DNA of 64,000 bases from Bidens hawaiensis (Eukaryota > Streptophyta > Magnoliopsida > Asterales > Asteraceae). Positions 44,756-56,668 of the stretch are shown here, piece after piece. Numbering within the stretch: position 1 is the first letter of the stretch; each line of letters starts with the position of its first letter. The stretch is taken from contig JAIQDT010014332.1 of the NCBI GenBank assembly GCA_021521415.1, positions 162,001-226,000 on the forward strand, given 5' to 3'. A model generated the notes under the pieces. The model was not told the DNA's origin. It did not search any database and saw only the letters and a list, made by a program, of their open reading frames with translations. The position numbers and the translations under genes are program-made.

Positions 44756-47345
44756 CAACAAATGATTGAAGAAAAGCATGCTTATAATGATAAGGTTGCA
44801 CGAGAGCGGGCCAGACGCCACCTTGAATGTCATATAAGTTTCAAAAGGGTGGTAATTGTACATTTTGTATATTTTCAGTTTGCATTTTGTATTAGTTTTT
44901 ATTTTACTAATTGTATTTTAAGCGTACCATCATAGCAAAAGCTAAGTGTGGGGAAGCTTGTTTGAAGAGTTGGAAGTTCTTGAAGCTCGGTAAGAGTTTG
45001 GTCAATTACACGTCTTTCCAGGTACGAAAAGTATGTTTTGAGTTCGGAAACGTGTTCAGGGTGATGTCGGGATGTCAAAAAATAGGCCGGGTCGGAAAAT
45101 GTCCGGACCCATTTTCGCGAAAAAACTTTTTGTTAACAAGACTCATAGCGATACGCGATGGTCTTAGAACCATACCCATCGCGCATCGCTAAGCAATTGG
45201 TGTCCTTGACATGGATGACATCGTCGCGATACGCGATGACGCCCGTCCCCACCCCATCACGTATCGCGAAGGGGTCAAGCCCTAATTGAGAAATAATTGG
45301 GTAGCGATACGCTATCACTGCTCAATTGACCCATCGCATATCGCGATGGGCCGCGGATGATCCAGAAGTTTTTTTATTTAATTGACCTTTCTTCTTCTTT
45401 CTTCATCTTCCCTCTTCGTTGTTTCTTCTTTCTTCCCTCTGGCTGTGGTGGAGTTTTTGTATATTTTGTTGTAACCGAACTTTGTGGGTGTTGTTCACTA
45501 TAAAACCTCACGAGACCTCACTCGTCCTCCCGGGCTATCAGGAGGTTTAAAGGGCTTGTTGCATATGCTAAATGCAATTGTGATTCCTACGAAAGTGAGT
45601 TAGGTCTTTTAACGTTTTAACTTGTTTAACAAAATTTATTATGAAACGACTTAATTCAGCTCGGTAATTGTTTAATAAAATTAAGATAAAATCATTTTCA
45701 TAACTCTTAAAAGACCTATGTCTTACACTTGTGAGAAGCTTGCTTCTACACGTCTCGAGATTTTTGCAGGTTCAGTTGTCAGTTTTGGTAATTGGTTGAG
45801 ACGAGTGTGTACGAGAGTTCGCGAGCCGATTGATCCATTCCATTGTTATTGATATCAGGTGATTTCAGTTTCATAATCTATTTTGTTTTTATTAGTTTAA
45901 ATGTTAAAAGTGTAATTGTATAATAGATAGTAGAACTATCACATTCAAGCCCCGAGTTTTAAATTATTAAAAAAAATCAATTTCAACCCCGTCCCTCAAA
46001 TGTTCATTAATTGTTTAAATATTTTAACATTGAGGACTATGTAAACCTCAAGTGTGGGGATTTGGGAAATTTGAAAATTTTTAGCCCGATGGTACCTCGA
46101 ATAGTGTTTGGAAACCAAAGTTGTTAACTGTTAATTATTGCCATTAATGCCAAGTTATTGGCTCTGGTCATGGTTGTTTTTCAGCTTCTCGATAGTCTTA
46201 CTCACAAATGTTTTCATAACGAGAAGTTCAAAATGGGGTCGTTTAGGCGGGGATAACGAGTCATGGAGACATGTACACATGTTTATGTCGGTAACCTAAT
46301 TCCTCCGTTGCATGTGTAAGATTTGCCTTATATATATAATACACATATAATATATAGTATACACACATGTCATTTGAGTGCCATTATAGAGAGTAACCAG
46401 TAGCCCATAATATCTTGATCTTGGTTGTCTCATGCATTTCTAGATCTTAGCTTGGCATGATTGCAAAAGTGATAGAGGCAATTAGGTTAAGCCTCGTCTG
46501 GATGAGTGAGAGTGTGGGTATTGGGGGTTGGGCATCATACGTTATATATATGAGCGTGGATAATGTAAGAGGCGGCGGGTTGGTTCCCTTAGAAAACATT
46601 GTTGGACCCATTCTTTCATTCAATCAACCTGGTGTTATATTGCGAGACAATCCGACTTAATAGGTTTGTTTGTAATTGTTTTAGTATTTGTCAATAGGAT
46701 GTATTAAGTATTATGTTTATTATGCTTAAGAAAAAAGATGTATGTTTATATTCATTTATGTAATTAGAAGTTTGTTTGTGTTTGATTAGTTGTTTAGCTA
46801 AAAAAAATAGGTGAAATCAGTGTTTATGTTATGTAATTGTTTATTTAGTTGTTTTGTAATAAGCCGGATCAGATCGTTTGAGCTGCTTAAAAAATTCTCT
46901 TCCATACCCTTACACTTGCCCCCGTTACAACCCGTTTTAAGCCCTCTTGATTTGCATTTGTGTCAAAGCATTTACGTGGGTGGAGATTTGACTTGCTTCC
47001 AAGCTTATTACTTTGTGTTCATACTTGGTATAGAGGCAGAGAGATACTAGCATATTTTTTGTTGGTCCAGATATTAAACCGAGAGGAGAGATATTATATT
47101 ATGAGAGGTATGAGCATGTGTGCCTTAACCGGAAACAAAGTACACTCGTCTGGGTGGCTCTATTGTTTTTCTAATATCATTTAACCTTATTTGTGGGATG
47201 TCAATCTAGAAAGTGTCAGTCAGGGAAACTGGGTATGACCTTAAACCGTACTGGTATTAATGGTGATAATGTACATACCTATGATGGAGGCTAATGTTTT
47301 CTTTAAAGTTTGCTTGAGGGAAAGCAAAAGATAAGTGTGGGGATG
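44756..47345 (+). other. Athila internal non-coding region
   Basis: 2.6 kb without credible ORFs. AAGTGTGGGG-type motifs recur (about 44942, 46050, 47335), typical of Athila internal regions. Palindromes built on ATCGCG(T)ATCGCGAT cluster at 45145-45350. A short AT microsatellite lies at 46330-46360. The place where pol should be is empty. Confidence 0.65.
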
Positions 47346-48446
47346 TGATGGTTGGTTAATTTGTATGCGTTTTAGTTCGTTTATTTATTAGTTTTAATCG
47401 TTTATTGTAGGAACTTCGATACTTCATACGTGCCTATTGTATTTCAGGTCATACATGTTAAAGCAGCTAATTTGGACCTGTTGAGGCGCGGGATGAAGAC
47501 CTGGGACGTCCAGCACGCAAAAGGAGAAAAATTAAAGAATTGTGCCGGTGACAAGCCCATCACGATACGCGATGGGCATGCTTGAAGACCCATCGCGTAT
47601 CGCGATGGGTAGTTTAATTATGTTGACTTTCGGTCCAGTGAAGACCCCATCGCGATGGGGGGTGTAGACGAGAAAGTTAGGGTTTTTATCAATTTCATCC
47701 TATGACGACCTGATCTTCACACACTTCGAACAAGGCGATTTCCAGAGCTCAAGGAGGCCGATTCCACCATACCGGGTCATATCGAGACCACCTACATGCT
47801 CTATTTCATCCATATTGAAGATTCCACGATGCCGAGACGAGGCTAAACTCTTAGAATCTCACCCGGGAATGTAAAGTTTGTAATGATTGCAGTTTTCTCA
47901 TGTAACTAAGAACGTTTATGTATAATTGTTTATGGTTAATCTATTATTATTGATGTTTAGTATATCTGTGTGTTCAATCGGTTTAGGTTTACGTTGATCT
48001 GAATGATTAGTTACCAGTTGCTATAATAATTGATCATAGGGTTGTTTGATTAGGCTGAATACGATAAAGCATATAATTTCCCTTAACTGAGTCACACTAC
48101 GTGTGTAAAGCGATTATTGACGCCTAAGGTTTTGTCTAGTTGATCAGTCTATAGTTAACCGTTAATGATTAATCTGTTAGGTGCATGAGATTACTGTAAG
48201 TTGCTTACTTGAAGTCCCGGGTGCGATTTTCTTTTACTATTTGATTGAAACTTTCTTACTTGTTCTTTTGCTTAATTATTAACTAAACTATTTGCTTGTG
48301 TGATCTGCACTAAAACCCGTTACTTCATAATATTGAACTTCTTACACGATTTGCATTGACCACATACTCCTGGTAGATACGACACCTTACTTATCCTAGC
48401 TACGTAGGTTAATTAGGTTTTTGCATGACTCAAACGACGGTCATCA
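47346..48446 (+). repeat. Athila 3' LTR
   Basis: About 1.1 kb from TGATGGTTGG to GACGGTCATCA, the inverted TGATG/CATCA ends of Athila LTRs, directly after AAGTGTGGGGATG. It contains two 21-bp near-palindromes (47556-47576 and 47589-47609) with arms CCCATCGCG/CGCGATGGG, and a third shorter one near 47648. The 5' LTR is not in the window region to the left, so the element is truncated there. Confidence 0.75.
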
Positions 48447-48476
48447 GGGACGAAACCTTTTTAAGGAGGGAAGACT
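48447..48476 (+). other. Residual 3' internal end and PPT of a chromovirus-like element
   Basis: GGGACGAAACC then TTTTTAAGGAGGGAAGAC, directly before the LTR at 48477. This is the usual polypurine end of chromovirus internal regions. All the rest of this element's coding region is gone or replaced by the Athila derivative. Confidence 0.65.
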
Positions 48477-50806
48477 TGTAACATCCTACTTTTGATAATA
48501 ATAAATACAAGAAATGCGTTTGTTTAACGGTGTGTAAATATTTAACTTAGTTAAATTATTATAAAAGAGTATGGACTTGGCTAATGAAATATGGAATAAG
48601 GGATGGTTATGGGCCTTAGGTCTATGGGCTTAAGGGAGAATAAATACTCCCTAAACCACCCTAAAACCCTCATTCTTATCTTCTAGCCTCCATAACACAC
48701 TCAAAACACACACAAACACTCTCTATATTTCGGCCGAGATCCAAAGACCAAGAACCGAGCATAGTTGTGTTAGATCTTGATTATACAAACAAGGTACGAG
48801 TCCTCCATGACTTATCGAAGCTAGCCGTAGCCTAGGGACATAAAAGGTACGTTCTATTCGTATAAAGATTATGTTTTTAAAAACGGTTGGCCCTAAAACT
48901 TGGTAAAAGGGCTAATTGGGTAGTGTAATACCATAAAAATGTAAAATTGATGATTAATGTGGACTTAATGAACTAGTTGATATGTACGGATCATGAAGAT
49001 ACCCTAGATCTAGCTTAAAAACGTTTGAAACCAATAAAGATTCAAACTTTATGGATAAACGGACTAGATCTAAGTCAAGGATAGAAATGGAAATGCTTAC
49101 AAGATGATATAATGCTATAATAGTTGGACGGATGTTAGATTGTGAAGTGAAAATGAGAATAAAGGAGATAATACCCCCAATAGTGGTTGTATTCGAACAA
49201 AACAAGTATTTGAACTCGAATGAAGGATTCGAATAGAAAGAAAGAAAATAAGGAAAGACAGAAAAATGGGATACAAGTCCTTTCCATACATTTGTATATG
49301 AACAAGAGCTTTCGAATGCAATGGTGTTCGAATTAGATGAACCATTAGAATACAAGGCATCCCATTCTAATACAATATCATTCGAATACAAGGTAATGCC
49401 ATAGAATACAATCCCTTGAAGTCAATTCTATTCGAATGCATAGTGCAATCGAATACAAGTTATACTCTAACACTAGCCTATTTGAATACAATAGTATTCA
49501 AATACAATAGTTTTTGAATACAAGTGTATTTGAATACCAATGTATTCGAATGTATTCGAACACAAATGTATTCGAATACGAATGTATTCAAATACAAGGG
49601 AATGCAAATATAGAGACACTCAAATTGAATAGACCAGATTTAGATTTTTCTGATGAACTTTTTAGTGAAGAACAGTTAATGAAAATAATTGAACTGATTA
49701 ATATTAACCCCAGCCAGGGGCTCTACCCCTTGAACCCCGCTAGGGGCTGCCGCCCCTATAACCCCGCTGCCAGGGGCGCTGCCCCGGACCACCGTTCATT
49801 GAGGGGTTACAATAACTTTGAAGTATGATATAGTTAGAATTAGATAATTGATACTTGTATTATTATACAGTTAGCCGTGCACAGCTAAAGAGGGGCATTG
49901 CTGTAAATTCAGAAAGAAACATGATCCAGGTGAGTTTCTAGCCCCATTCCTTGTTATGTTTTCGGGGCTGTGTGCATACTCGATGTGATTAGTTAATACA
50001 CTTACCTTAAGTGGTAAGTGTATGCCATTTATGATTTATGTGAAAGTTATGAATGAATGCGTTACGGTATGTGAACGATCTTCAGATATTGTATGCACTG
50101 TCAGGTGATAGTTGAGGTGAGAGTTGAAGATGTGATTGTTAAATTTAACGTATGGATGATATATGTATGTTATAAATAAGTATAAAAAGGAATGGTAAGG
50201 TACAGGTAGAAAGGGAACCGAGCCCTACTAATACTCGAGGCAGAAAGGGAACCGAGCCCTACTAATACTGGAGGCAGAAAAGGGAACGGGGCCTTAATAA
50301 TACTCATGGCATTAGGGCGTAATGCTCTTTAAAACGCAGAAGTATGTAAAGCAAGATTAAATATAAAATTATGAAAGAAAGGAAAGAATGAAGGAAAGGA
50401 AGAAAGTATATAAATAAGTATGTATGAAATAAAAGGTAAGCATGTTATATAATGTTTATCTTCGGATGCGTATGCATAAGTATGTGAATGTATTGTATGT
50501 TACCTGATTAACTAGAACTCACTCAACGTAGCTGACTTTTAGTATGTACGCATGTAAATAGATTGAAGTAGCTGGCTTAAGAGAGGGACACATGGCATGA
50601 TTTGAAGGGACGGACATCCAAAGAAGATTTGTCATGATATTTTAATAAGCTGCTTTATGTTATGTTTTAAAGACAAGTATTGAATGTTTGTAATTAATGA
50701 TTGACTTTTATTATTTCCGCGAAAGTTTTAATTAACTATGATATTTAGAACTGTGTTTATGAGTAAATCTAATGCCAAAGTAGGGCACCGGGAACGGGGC
50801 CTTACA
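48477..50806 (+). repeat. LTR of chromovirus-like Gypsy family (2330 bp)
   Basis: TGTAACATCC to GGGGCCTTACA. It includes ATTCGAATAC-type short repeats (49180-49600), a GC-rich block (49708-49805) with GGGGCTGCCGCCCC, the palindrome CACTTACCTTAAGTGGTAAG near 50000, and a 30-bp-class repeat GGAACCGAGCCCTACTAATA (50215-50300). Its 3' end abuts the Harbinger ORF1 remnant. Confidence 0.82.
49180..49600. repeat. ATTCGAATAC short tandem array
   Basis: About twenty ATTCGAATnCAA-type units with irregular spacing, densest at 49380-49600. Counterpart of the array at 42480-42880 in the inverted LTR. Confidence 0.85.
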
Positions 50807-50814
50807 TGAGAAGA

Positions 50815-51549
50815 AGTAAGGAAATTGTACGATGCAGCGCGAGAAGAAAATCCATAGAAGCTTGGTATAAGGAATGCAAATCAATTAAAAGTTCGTTTTT
50901 ACCGACTTAGAGAAAATGAGAGTAAATGGGTTGTTGCGTTCAAGGCAGCATATCATGCAAGAAGAAGTGAAATGAGCATGAAAGAATTTGAGAATAATTT
51001 ACGAGCAACATGGGGGAAAGTTTAACGACACTGTCGTTTTTAATGAATTTATGTGTAAGCACCCTAAGTGGGCTTTAGAGATTAACCATGATGCAACATG
51101 TTCCGTCCTGGATGTGAAGTGGATGATTAAGAAAGCGTTGAAAACTAGAAAAAGAACAAGGACTACCGAAGAAGGGGACTACGCCAATTTCAACCTAGAC
51201 ACACCAACTAGTGGTGGTTCAAAAATTCAGCGTCCAACAGGTAGAGATGCATCCAAAAGAAAAAGGAAAAGGAAAAGGTAAGGTTCCTGAGGGGTTTACT
51301 GAACAACTTCGTGTATTGAACCTTACTAGAAATGATGAAATTGAACTCATGAAAAAATAAATCGAGTTTGAAAAAGAGAATGAAGAAAGGAAACAAGAGC
51401 AAATAGAAAAGAAACGGGAGGAAAGGGAAGGGAAGCAGGAGGAAATGCAACATATGCAGTTGACAGCACTGTTGCAAACGCCTTTGTTGTCGCCTGAAGA
51501 AGAAATGATGAAACGTCATCTGATGATGAAGCTCTATGGGTTCGTCTAA
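50815..51549 (+). pseudogene. Harbinger ORF1 (Myb/SANT-like, NAM-associated type), broken
   Basis: Accessory DNA-binding protein of a PIF/Harbinger element. Visible parts: KLYDAAREENP, ANQLKVRFYRLRENESKWV, then FNEFMCKHPKWALEI, and an Arg/Lys-rich nuclear-localisation-like stretch (KRKRKRKR). A charged coiled-coil C-terminus (EKENEERKQEQIEKKREERE) and MKRHLMMKLYGFV follow. There are stops near 50861 and 51023, a frameshift near 51280-51290 and a TAA at 51357. The N-terminus is missing at the LTR border (50806), so the LTR inserted into or replaced it. Confidence 0.75.
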
Positions 51550-51938
51550 TTAAATCCGGTTCACATGTGTTTTAATTTTAGTTGGTTTGTTATGCATTTG
51601 TAATATATTTGGTTTTTATGTATGTGTGTTTTACTTTATGCATGCAATATGTTTCATATGTAATTTATTTCAACTAGATATCCAACATTAGCTTCGTTTC
51701 CATGTGTCACCATGTTACTGGATGCTTAGATTTTGTTTAGATAAAATAATCTGGCATTATCAACTAGATATCCAAACATTAACTTCGTTTCCATGTGTCA
51801 CCATGTTACTGGATGCATAGTCTTGTTTAGATAAATAATCTACAAATATCAGGTTAATATTATTCTATATAAATGAGAGTATAACATTGACAAATTATTA
51901 TCCATTAATTACTCTTCCTTTCTTAAGTTTTTGGAAAA
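51550..51938 (+). repeat. Spacer with 90-bp direct duplication
   Basis: Between ORF1 and the transposase. A unit starting CAACTAGATATCCAA occurs at 51671 and 51761 with few changes (CATGTGTCACCATGTTACTG in both). No ORF. Confidence 0.85.
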
Positions 51939-53217
51939 ATGTCTGTGAATGATTACCTATCGAAGAGTTCTGATTCATATAACTCAAATGAATTTGATGA
52001 ATGGGAAGCTAGGGTTGCTGAGCAAAATCGAAAACTTGATTACACAATTACAGAATTTATTATAAGCATGCCAGATATGATCATAGGAGATCATCCTCCT
52101 AGATCAAGAAGAAGGTATTGTGATCGTGAACGCGAGCATGGGGAGGAACGTTTGACAAAAGACTACTTTGTTGACAACCCACCATATGATGAAGACACAT
52201 TTCGGCATAGATTTCGAATGCGTAAACCATTATTCCTCCGTATAGTGGCCGTTGTTACCGTAAACGATCTATATTTCAACAAAGAAGTGATGCTACAGGA
52301 AGAAAAGGCCTTTCAAACTTGCAGAAATGTACCGGAGCTATGCGAGTGTTGGCTTACGGGACATCAACAGATGCACAAGATGAATATTTGAGAATGGAAA
52401 AACAAAGGATTCTCTTCTAAAGTTCATCGAAAGTGTCATTTCATGTTTTGGTCAAGAATACCTTAGAAGGCCCAATGAAGATTATTTAAGAAGATTACTT
52501 CATGTTGGGGAAGAACGCGAATTTCCATGTATGATTGGTAACATTGACTACATGCATTGGGAATGGAAAAACTGTTCCACTGCTTGGGCTGGGTAATATG
52601 AAGGTCGAAGCGGTAAACCAACAATCATTTTGGAAGCTGTTGCATCATATGACTTATGGATATGGCATGCGTTCTTTGGAACACCGGGTACGTGCAATGA
52701 CAGTAACGTCCTCCACAGATCTCCTATTTTTGATGATGTGCTGATAGGTCGGGCATCAAATGTGAGCTACGTCTTGAATCCCCGGGATTATAATACGACA
52801 TACTATTTTACTGATGGTATATATCCCTCATGGGCCGCATTTGTCAAGTCAATAACTTGTCCACAGCTTCGAATGCACAAGTTGTTAGCTAAACACCAAG
52901 AGGCCGCTAGAAAAGATGTGGAACGAGCATTTGGAGTTCTACAATCTCGTTTTGCATTTCTACGTCACCCATGTAAGTTGTGGAACGGAGATATGATGGG
53001 GAAAGTTATGATTGCAAGTATCATCATGCATAATATGATTGTTGAGGATGAACGGAACACATACCTTAACTATTATGATCCATCCAAATTTCTTAATGAC
53101 AGGCCTACAAACCGACAACGAAGTAGTTCTAGTGACGATGATGAACCACTTTTTCAATACTCTACTGAACAAATTGCAATATTATCCAATTACGTCACAC
53201 CACAACCTACGGCATAA
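51939..53217 (+). pseudogene. Second Harbinger transposase, broken
   Basis: DDE transposase related to, but not a copy of, the one at 29503-30344. Start MSVNDYLSKSSD, then TFRHRFRMRKPLFLRI. Breaks follow (frameshift near 52320, stop at 52389-52391, stop near 52593). The catalytic region shows NIDYMHWEWKNCS, GTCNDSNVL and RKDVERAFGVLQSRF (D, D, E present), then SIIMHNMIVEDER and a Ser/Asp-rich tail ending TPQPTA. From 52630 to 53217 the frame is open. With the ORF1 upstream this is the two-gene layout of an autonomous Harbinger. I found no TIRs; the left end is lost at 50806. Confidence 0.87.
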
Positions 53218-53875
53218 ATGTCGGGCGCGTGAGCTGATTTGCTCACAGCTCTGAAGGCAATATCATGCAATATTTAAACTGATAACATCTATTATTCTTA
53301 TTCAAATAATCCAATAAAATCAAATAACTAAAGTAGAAAATTTCATAAATAAAAAAAGTAAAACAAAGTTCAATTTTAAATTCTTGTATCTTCTTCTCTA
53401 GCATGCAACCCTAAGTTTCTTCAAACAATCTCGGTAATCATATCATACAATGCCCTGCATATGCGTTAAAATACAATAATTTTGTCAAAACTAGGTTTAG
53501 TGAGTAAAACACCAGATGAGTGTATATATAATAAGTATAGCAACATGTGATCAAGTGAGATAAGCAATTTAACTGAATAAGCAAGTAACTAAGTTGTCGG
53601 TAAGCTTGATGCCAGATGAAGCGGGCGATGGCTACTACGACAGTCGTTTGAACATGCCATTCTTAGATTATGATGGACCTCTCCGAAATGTATTCAAGTA
53701 AAGCATGTAAGCATATAACACGTTAGGCATAAATTGTTAAACACACGTGACTAACAGGTGCAAGTTGAGTATTAAATAATAATAAAATATTTAGAAACGC
53801 ACGTGTCCCCAAAACATTAAAAATGAGTTAAAAGAGGGGATGTGATATTCACCAGATAAAGTAGAACAAATGAAG
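53218..53875. other. Non-coding DNA, possible LTR leader remnant
   Basis: AT-rich. The stretch 53530-53740 (GATAAGCAATTTAACTGAAT, GCATGTAAGCATATAACAC) resembles the start of the LTR remnant at 60216 onward (GTAAGCATAGAACACC). No gene is seen. Confidence 0.45.
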
Positions 53876-54374
53876 TGTAACACCCGAAATTTTTATAAAT
53901 AATATTAACATAGTATTTACGTTGGAAGAAGTAAATTGAGTTAGTAGAAAAATAATAATATAATAATAAGGATAAGAGGATAGTAGGCAAAAAACTTATT
54001 AATAAATGAAAGATAATGTTTATAAAAAGTCTAGAAAGAAAGACCAAGTCTAGAATAAATACGTAAGAGCACAAGAATAGTAGTTAAACTTATGTGCCTT
54101 GTTACACAGTTAGCTGTGCTCAGGTGAAAAGAGGTGTACCGTCAATTCCAAAAGAAGCAGGACACAATTTAGTTTCTAGGCCCCCATTTCCTTGTTATGT
54201 TTCGGGGCTGTATGCATACTCGATGTGATAGTTAATACACTTACTTTAATTGGTAAGTGTATGTATTTATATTGAATGTATGGAAGGACAAGTTTTTCGG
54301 TGCATGAACAATCTTCGTATTATACACGTATCGTGAAAGAATGTGTGTAAGTTAAATGTATGCTTGCTAGTAAA

Positions 54375-54690
54375 GGTTCCTTCTATGGATAATAGTTAGT
54401 GTTGCTTAAATGGATATTATATGTTCCCTCTATGGGTAATATACATGGTTCCTTTTATGGATAATACACATTGTTCCTTCTATGGATAATATATAGGGTT
54501 CCTTGTATGGATAATAAATATAGTGATCCTAACTTCCTTCTATGGATAATATATAGGGTTCTTTGTATGGATAATACATAGTGTTCATTCTATGGATAAT
54601 GCACATTCTTCCTTCTATGAATAATATATAGTGATCCTTATATGGACAATAGTAAATGTTCTTTTGATAGATATTGTGGAACGCTCCTCA
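54375..54690 (+). repeat. TTCCTTCTATGGATAATA tandem array
   Basis: About ten diverged units of GTTCCTTCTATGGATAATAT, 26-35 bp apart. Same position in the LTR as the GGAACCGAGCCCTACTAATA repeat of the copy at 48477-50806. Confidence 0.85.
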
Positions 54691-54862
54691 TATGGATATT
54701 TATAAAAGTTGTTAACTGCAAAGAATAAAGCTAGAACGAAAGTATGAAAGTATGAAAATATAGAAGTATGGATGTACGTATGTATGTATGTATGAATGTA
54801 TAAAAGAAGCAGGTTAAGTATGTAATATGTATCTATGGATACGTGTGTGCATATATATTGAA

Positions 54863-54946
54863 ACACTTCACTTTTTAGAATAACCTCACCCAATATATAT
54901 ATATATTTATATATATATGGTGAGGTTATTCTAAAAAGTGAAGTGT
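54863..54946. repeat. Perfect hairpin: 28-bp arms, 28-bp AT loop
   Basis: 54863-54890 (ACACTTCACTTTTTAGAATA...) is the exact reverse complement of 54919-54946. The loop 54891-54918 is almost pure A/T. It marks the left side of an apparent insertion in the solo LTR. No coding content. Confidence 0.95.
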
Positions 54947-56382
54947 GTCTAAAAAGCGTAAGAAGAGATTTGCTGCGTTGGATTGAGTGATCTAATGGTT
55001 AGGATTGGAAGTCAATTTATTTGTGGGTGTGTTATGTTTTTATACATGTTTTATAACACTTCATGGGCATAATCATCTAATGTTTTATATTATTTTTGGA
55101 AACTATTAATATGCAATTAATAATTGCGATTCATTAGGATAGATAAAATCTTAAATTCCCAAAATAAATTTTTAGCATATTTATTATGTTATTTTATGCA
55201 TACATTCCAAAATATCACTATTTTGTTGATTCGTTCATGTCGGTCAGTGTGTTATATTGTTCTTGACAATAATTAAAACACAATAACGGAAACATACCAA
55301 CGAACTAAAACACTTTGTTCTGAAAAAAGAATTATAAAGTAAAGCATCATGAATTAAAACACTAAAACGTAACAATTATAAACTAAAACACTATGACACT
55401 CATATCAACTATCAACAAATAAACTGTACTACAACACTGGAATGACGATGGTTTTAACCCATATAGATAATATATACATAAAGAATGAGGACTAACAAAA
55501 CTAAATTTAAAATCCTTATAATGTATATATCTAATATTGTGGATATAGTGTTGAAATTGTGAGATTTCAAAGATGTGCCAAAGCCATTCAGGCCTTACGT
55601 CATCATCTTTTATGTCAAAATCAAATTTGATTTGAATCTGACTTATCTCTATTATTTACTTTAACACAATTGAAAAAATAATAATGAATCATAGCGGTTG
55701 CAATCGAGGCTTGAGTTAAGCCCCAGAAGCAAAAAAAAGAAGGTATAAGACGGTGGCGTTTATAATTAGATCACGTGGACACATTTTTTATAGATAAATG
55801 TGTTTCAACGACAGTTATAAACAATTGATATAATTTAGATCTTTAAAAATAACTAGTATATAACTTCCATAATTAATATAATTTGATGGACGAAAAATGT
55901 CGTTGTATAACTCAATTTGTTATTGCCAATGTCAAGCTTAGATGGTTTCCTACACTCCTTACAAAAAGTTTTTCTTTTTATTTAAACCTTACTCTCTCTC
56001 TCTATATATATATTATATATGAATATAATGTATGATGCCCGATTAACTAGAACTCATTCAGCGTGTAGTTGACTTTTAGTACGCATGCATGTATTTTGGA
56101 TGACGTGGCAAGATTAAGGTGCGTACGAGGCTATTCATATTGAAGATTAGGTATAGAATGAAGTTTTTATGTAAAAGTTTTAATTTCTGCTGCCGATTGT
56201 ATGTGCTTCTGCTGTAACGAACTGAGTTTATGAGTAAATCAAATGTCCAAGTAGGGTTCCAGGGTTCGGGGCCTTACATGAATATGAAACGATGATAGAA
56301 AATAAGTTAAATGAGACCGAGTTTCTCGCGATGCGTTGACAATGGTTCCTAATTATTAGTGGTAATAAGTTTAATTATAATA

Positions 56383-56637
56383 TACTCCCACCATCCCTTT
56401 ACAAGTGCCATGGTTTGAAAACACAAAATTTAAGAAAGTTTGATGATTGCATTTTTTGCTTAACAAATGACTATAATGCCATTGACACATATAAAAGGAC
56501 AAAATTTAAGAAAGTTTGAATATTGCATTTGTGTAAGGATAAACATGGAAATTAGTTAATAAATTTTGAAAGCGGACATATGTAATGGGACAAACTAAAA
56601 AAGAAATTTGGACACTTTCAAATGGACGGCGGGAGTA
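56383..56637. mobile_element. Stowaway/Mariner-like MITE
   Basis: Ends TACTCCCACCATCC and GGACGGCGGGAGTA form TIRs of the 'CTCCCTCCGTCC' type with TA at the borders, typical of Tc1/Mariner MITEs. About 255 bp. It contains an internal direct repeat (AAATTTAAGAAAGTTTGA at about 56427 and 56501). No ORF. Confidence 0.8.
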
Positions 56638-56668
56638 ATATGATTTAATGAATTGAGATTTCGATATG

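Larger units (their letters stand above)
53876..56278 (+). repeat. Probable solo LTR of the same Gypsy family
   Basis: TGTAACACCCG to GGGGCCTTACA. Shared blocks with 48477-50806: ACAGTTAGC(T/C)GTGC, TTCGGGGCTGT, TGCATACTCGATGTGAT, GATTAACTAGAACTCA and GAGTTTATGAGTAAAT. Flanks TGAAG (53871-53875) and TGAAT (56279-56283) fit a 5-bp target duplication with one change. It lacks the GC-rich block of the other copies and carries its own tandem repeat and an insertion (about 54860-56010). Confidence 0.72.
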
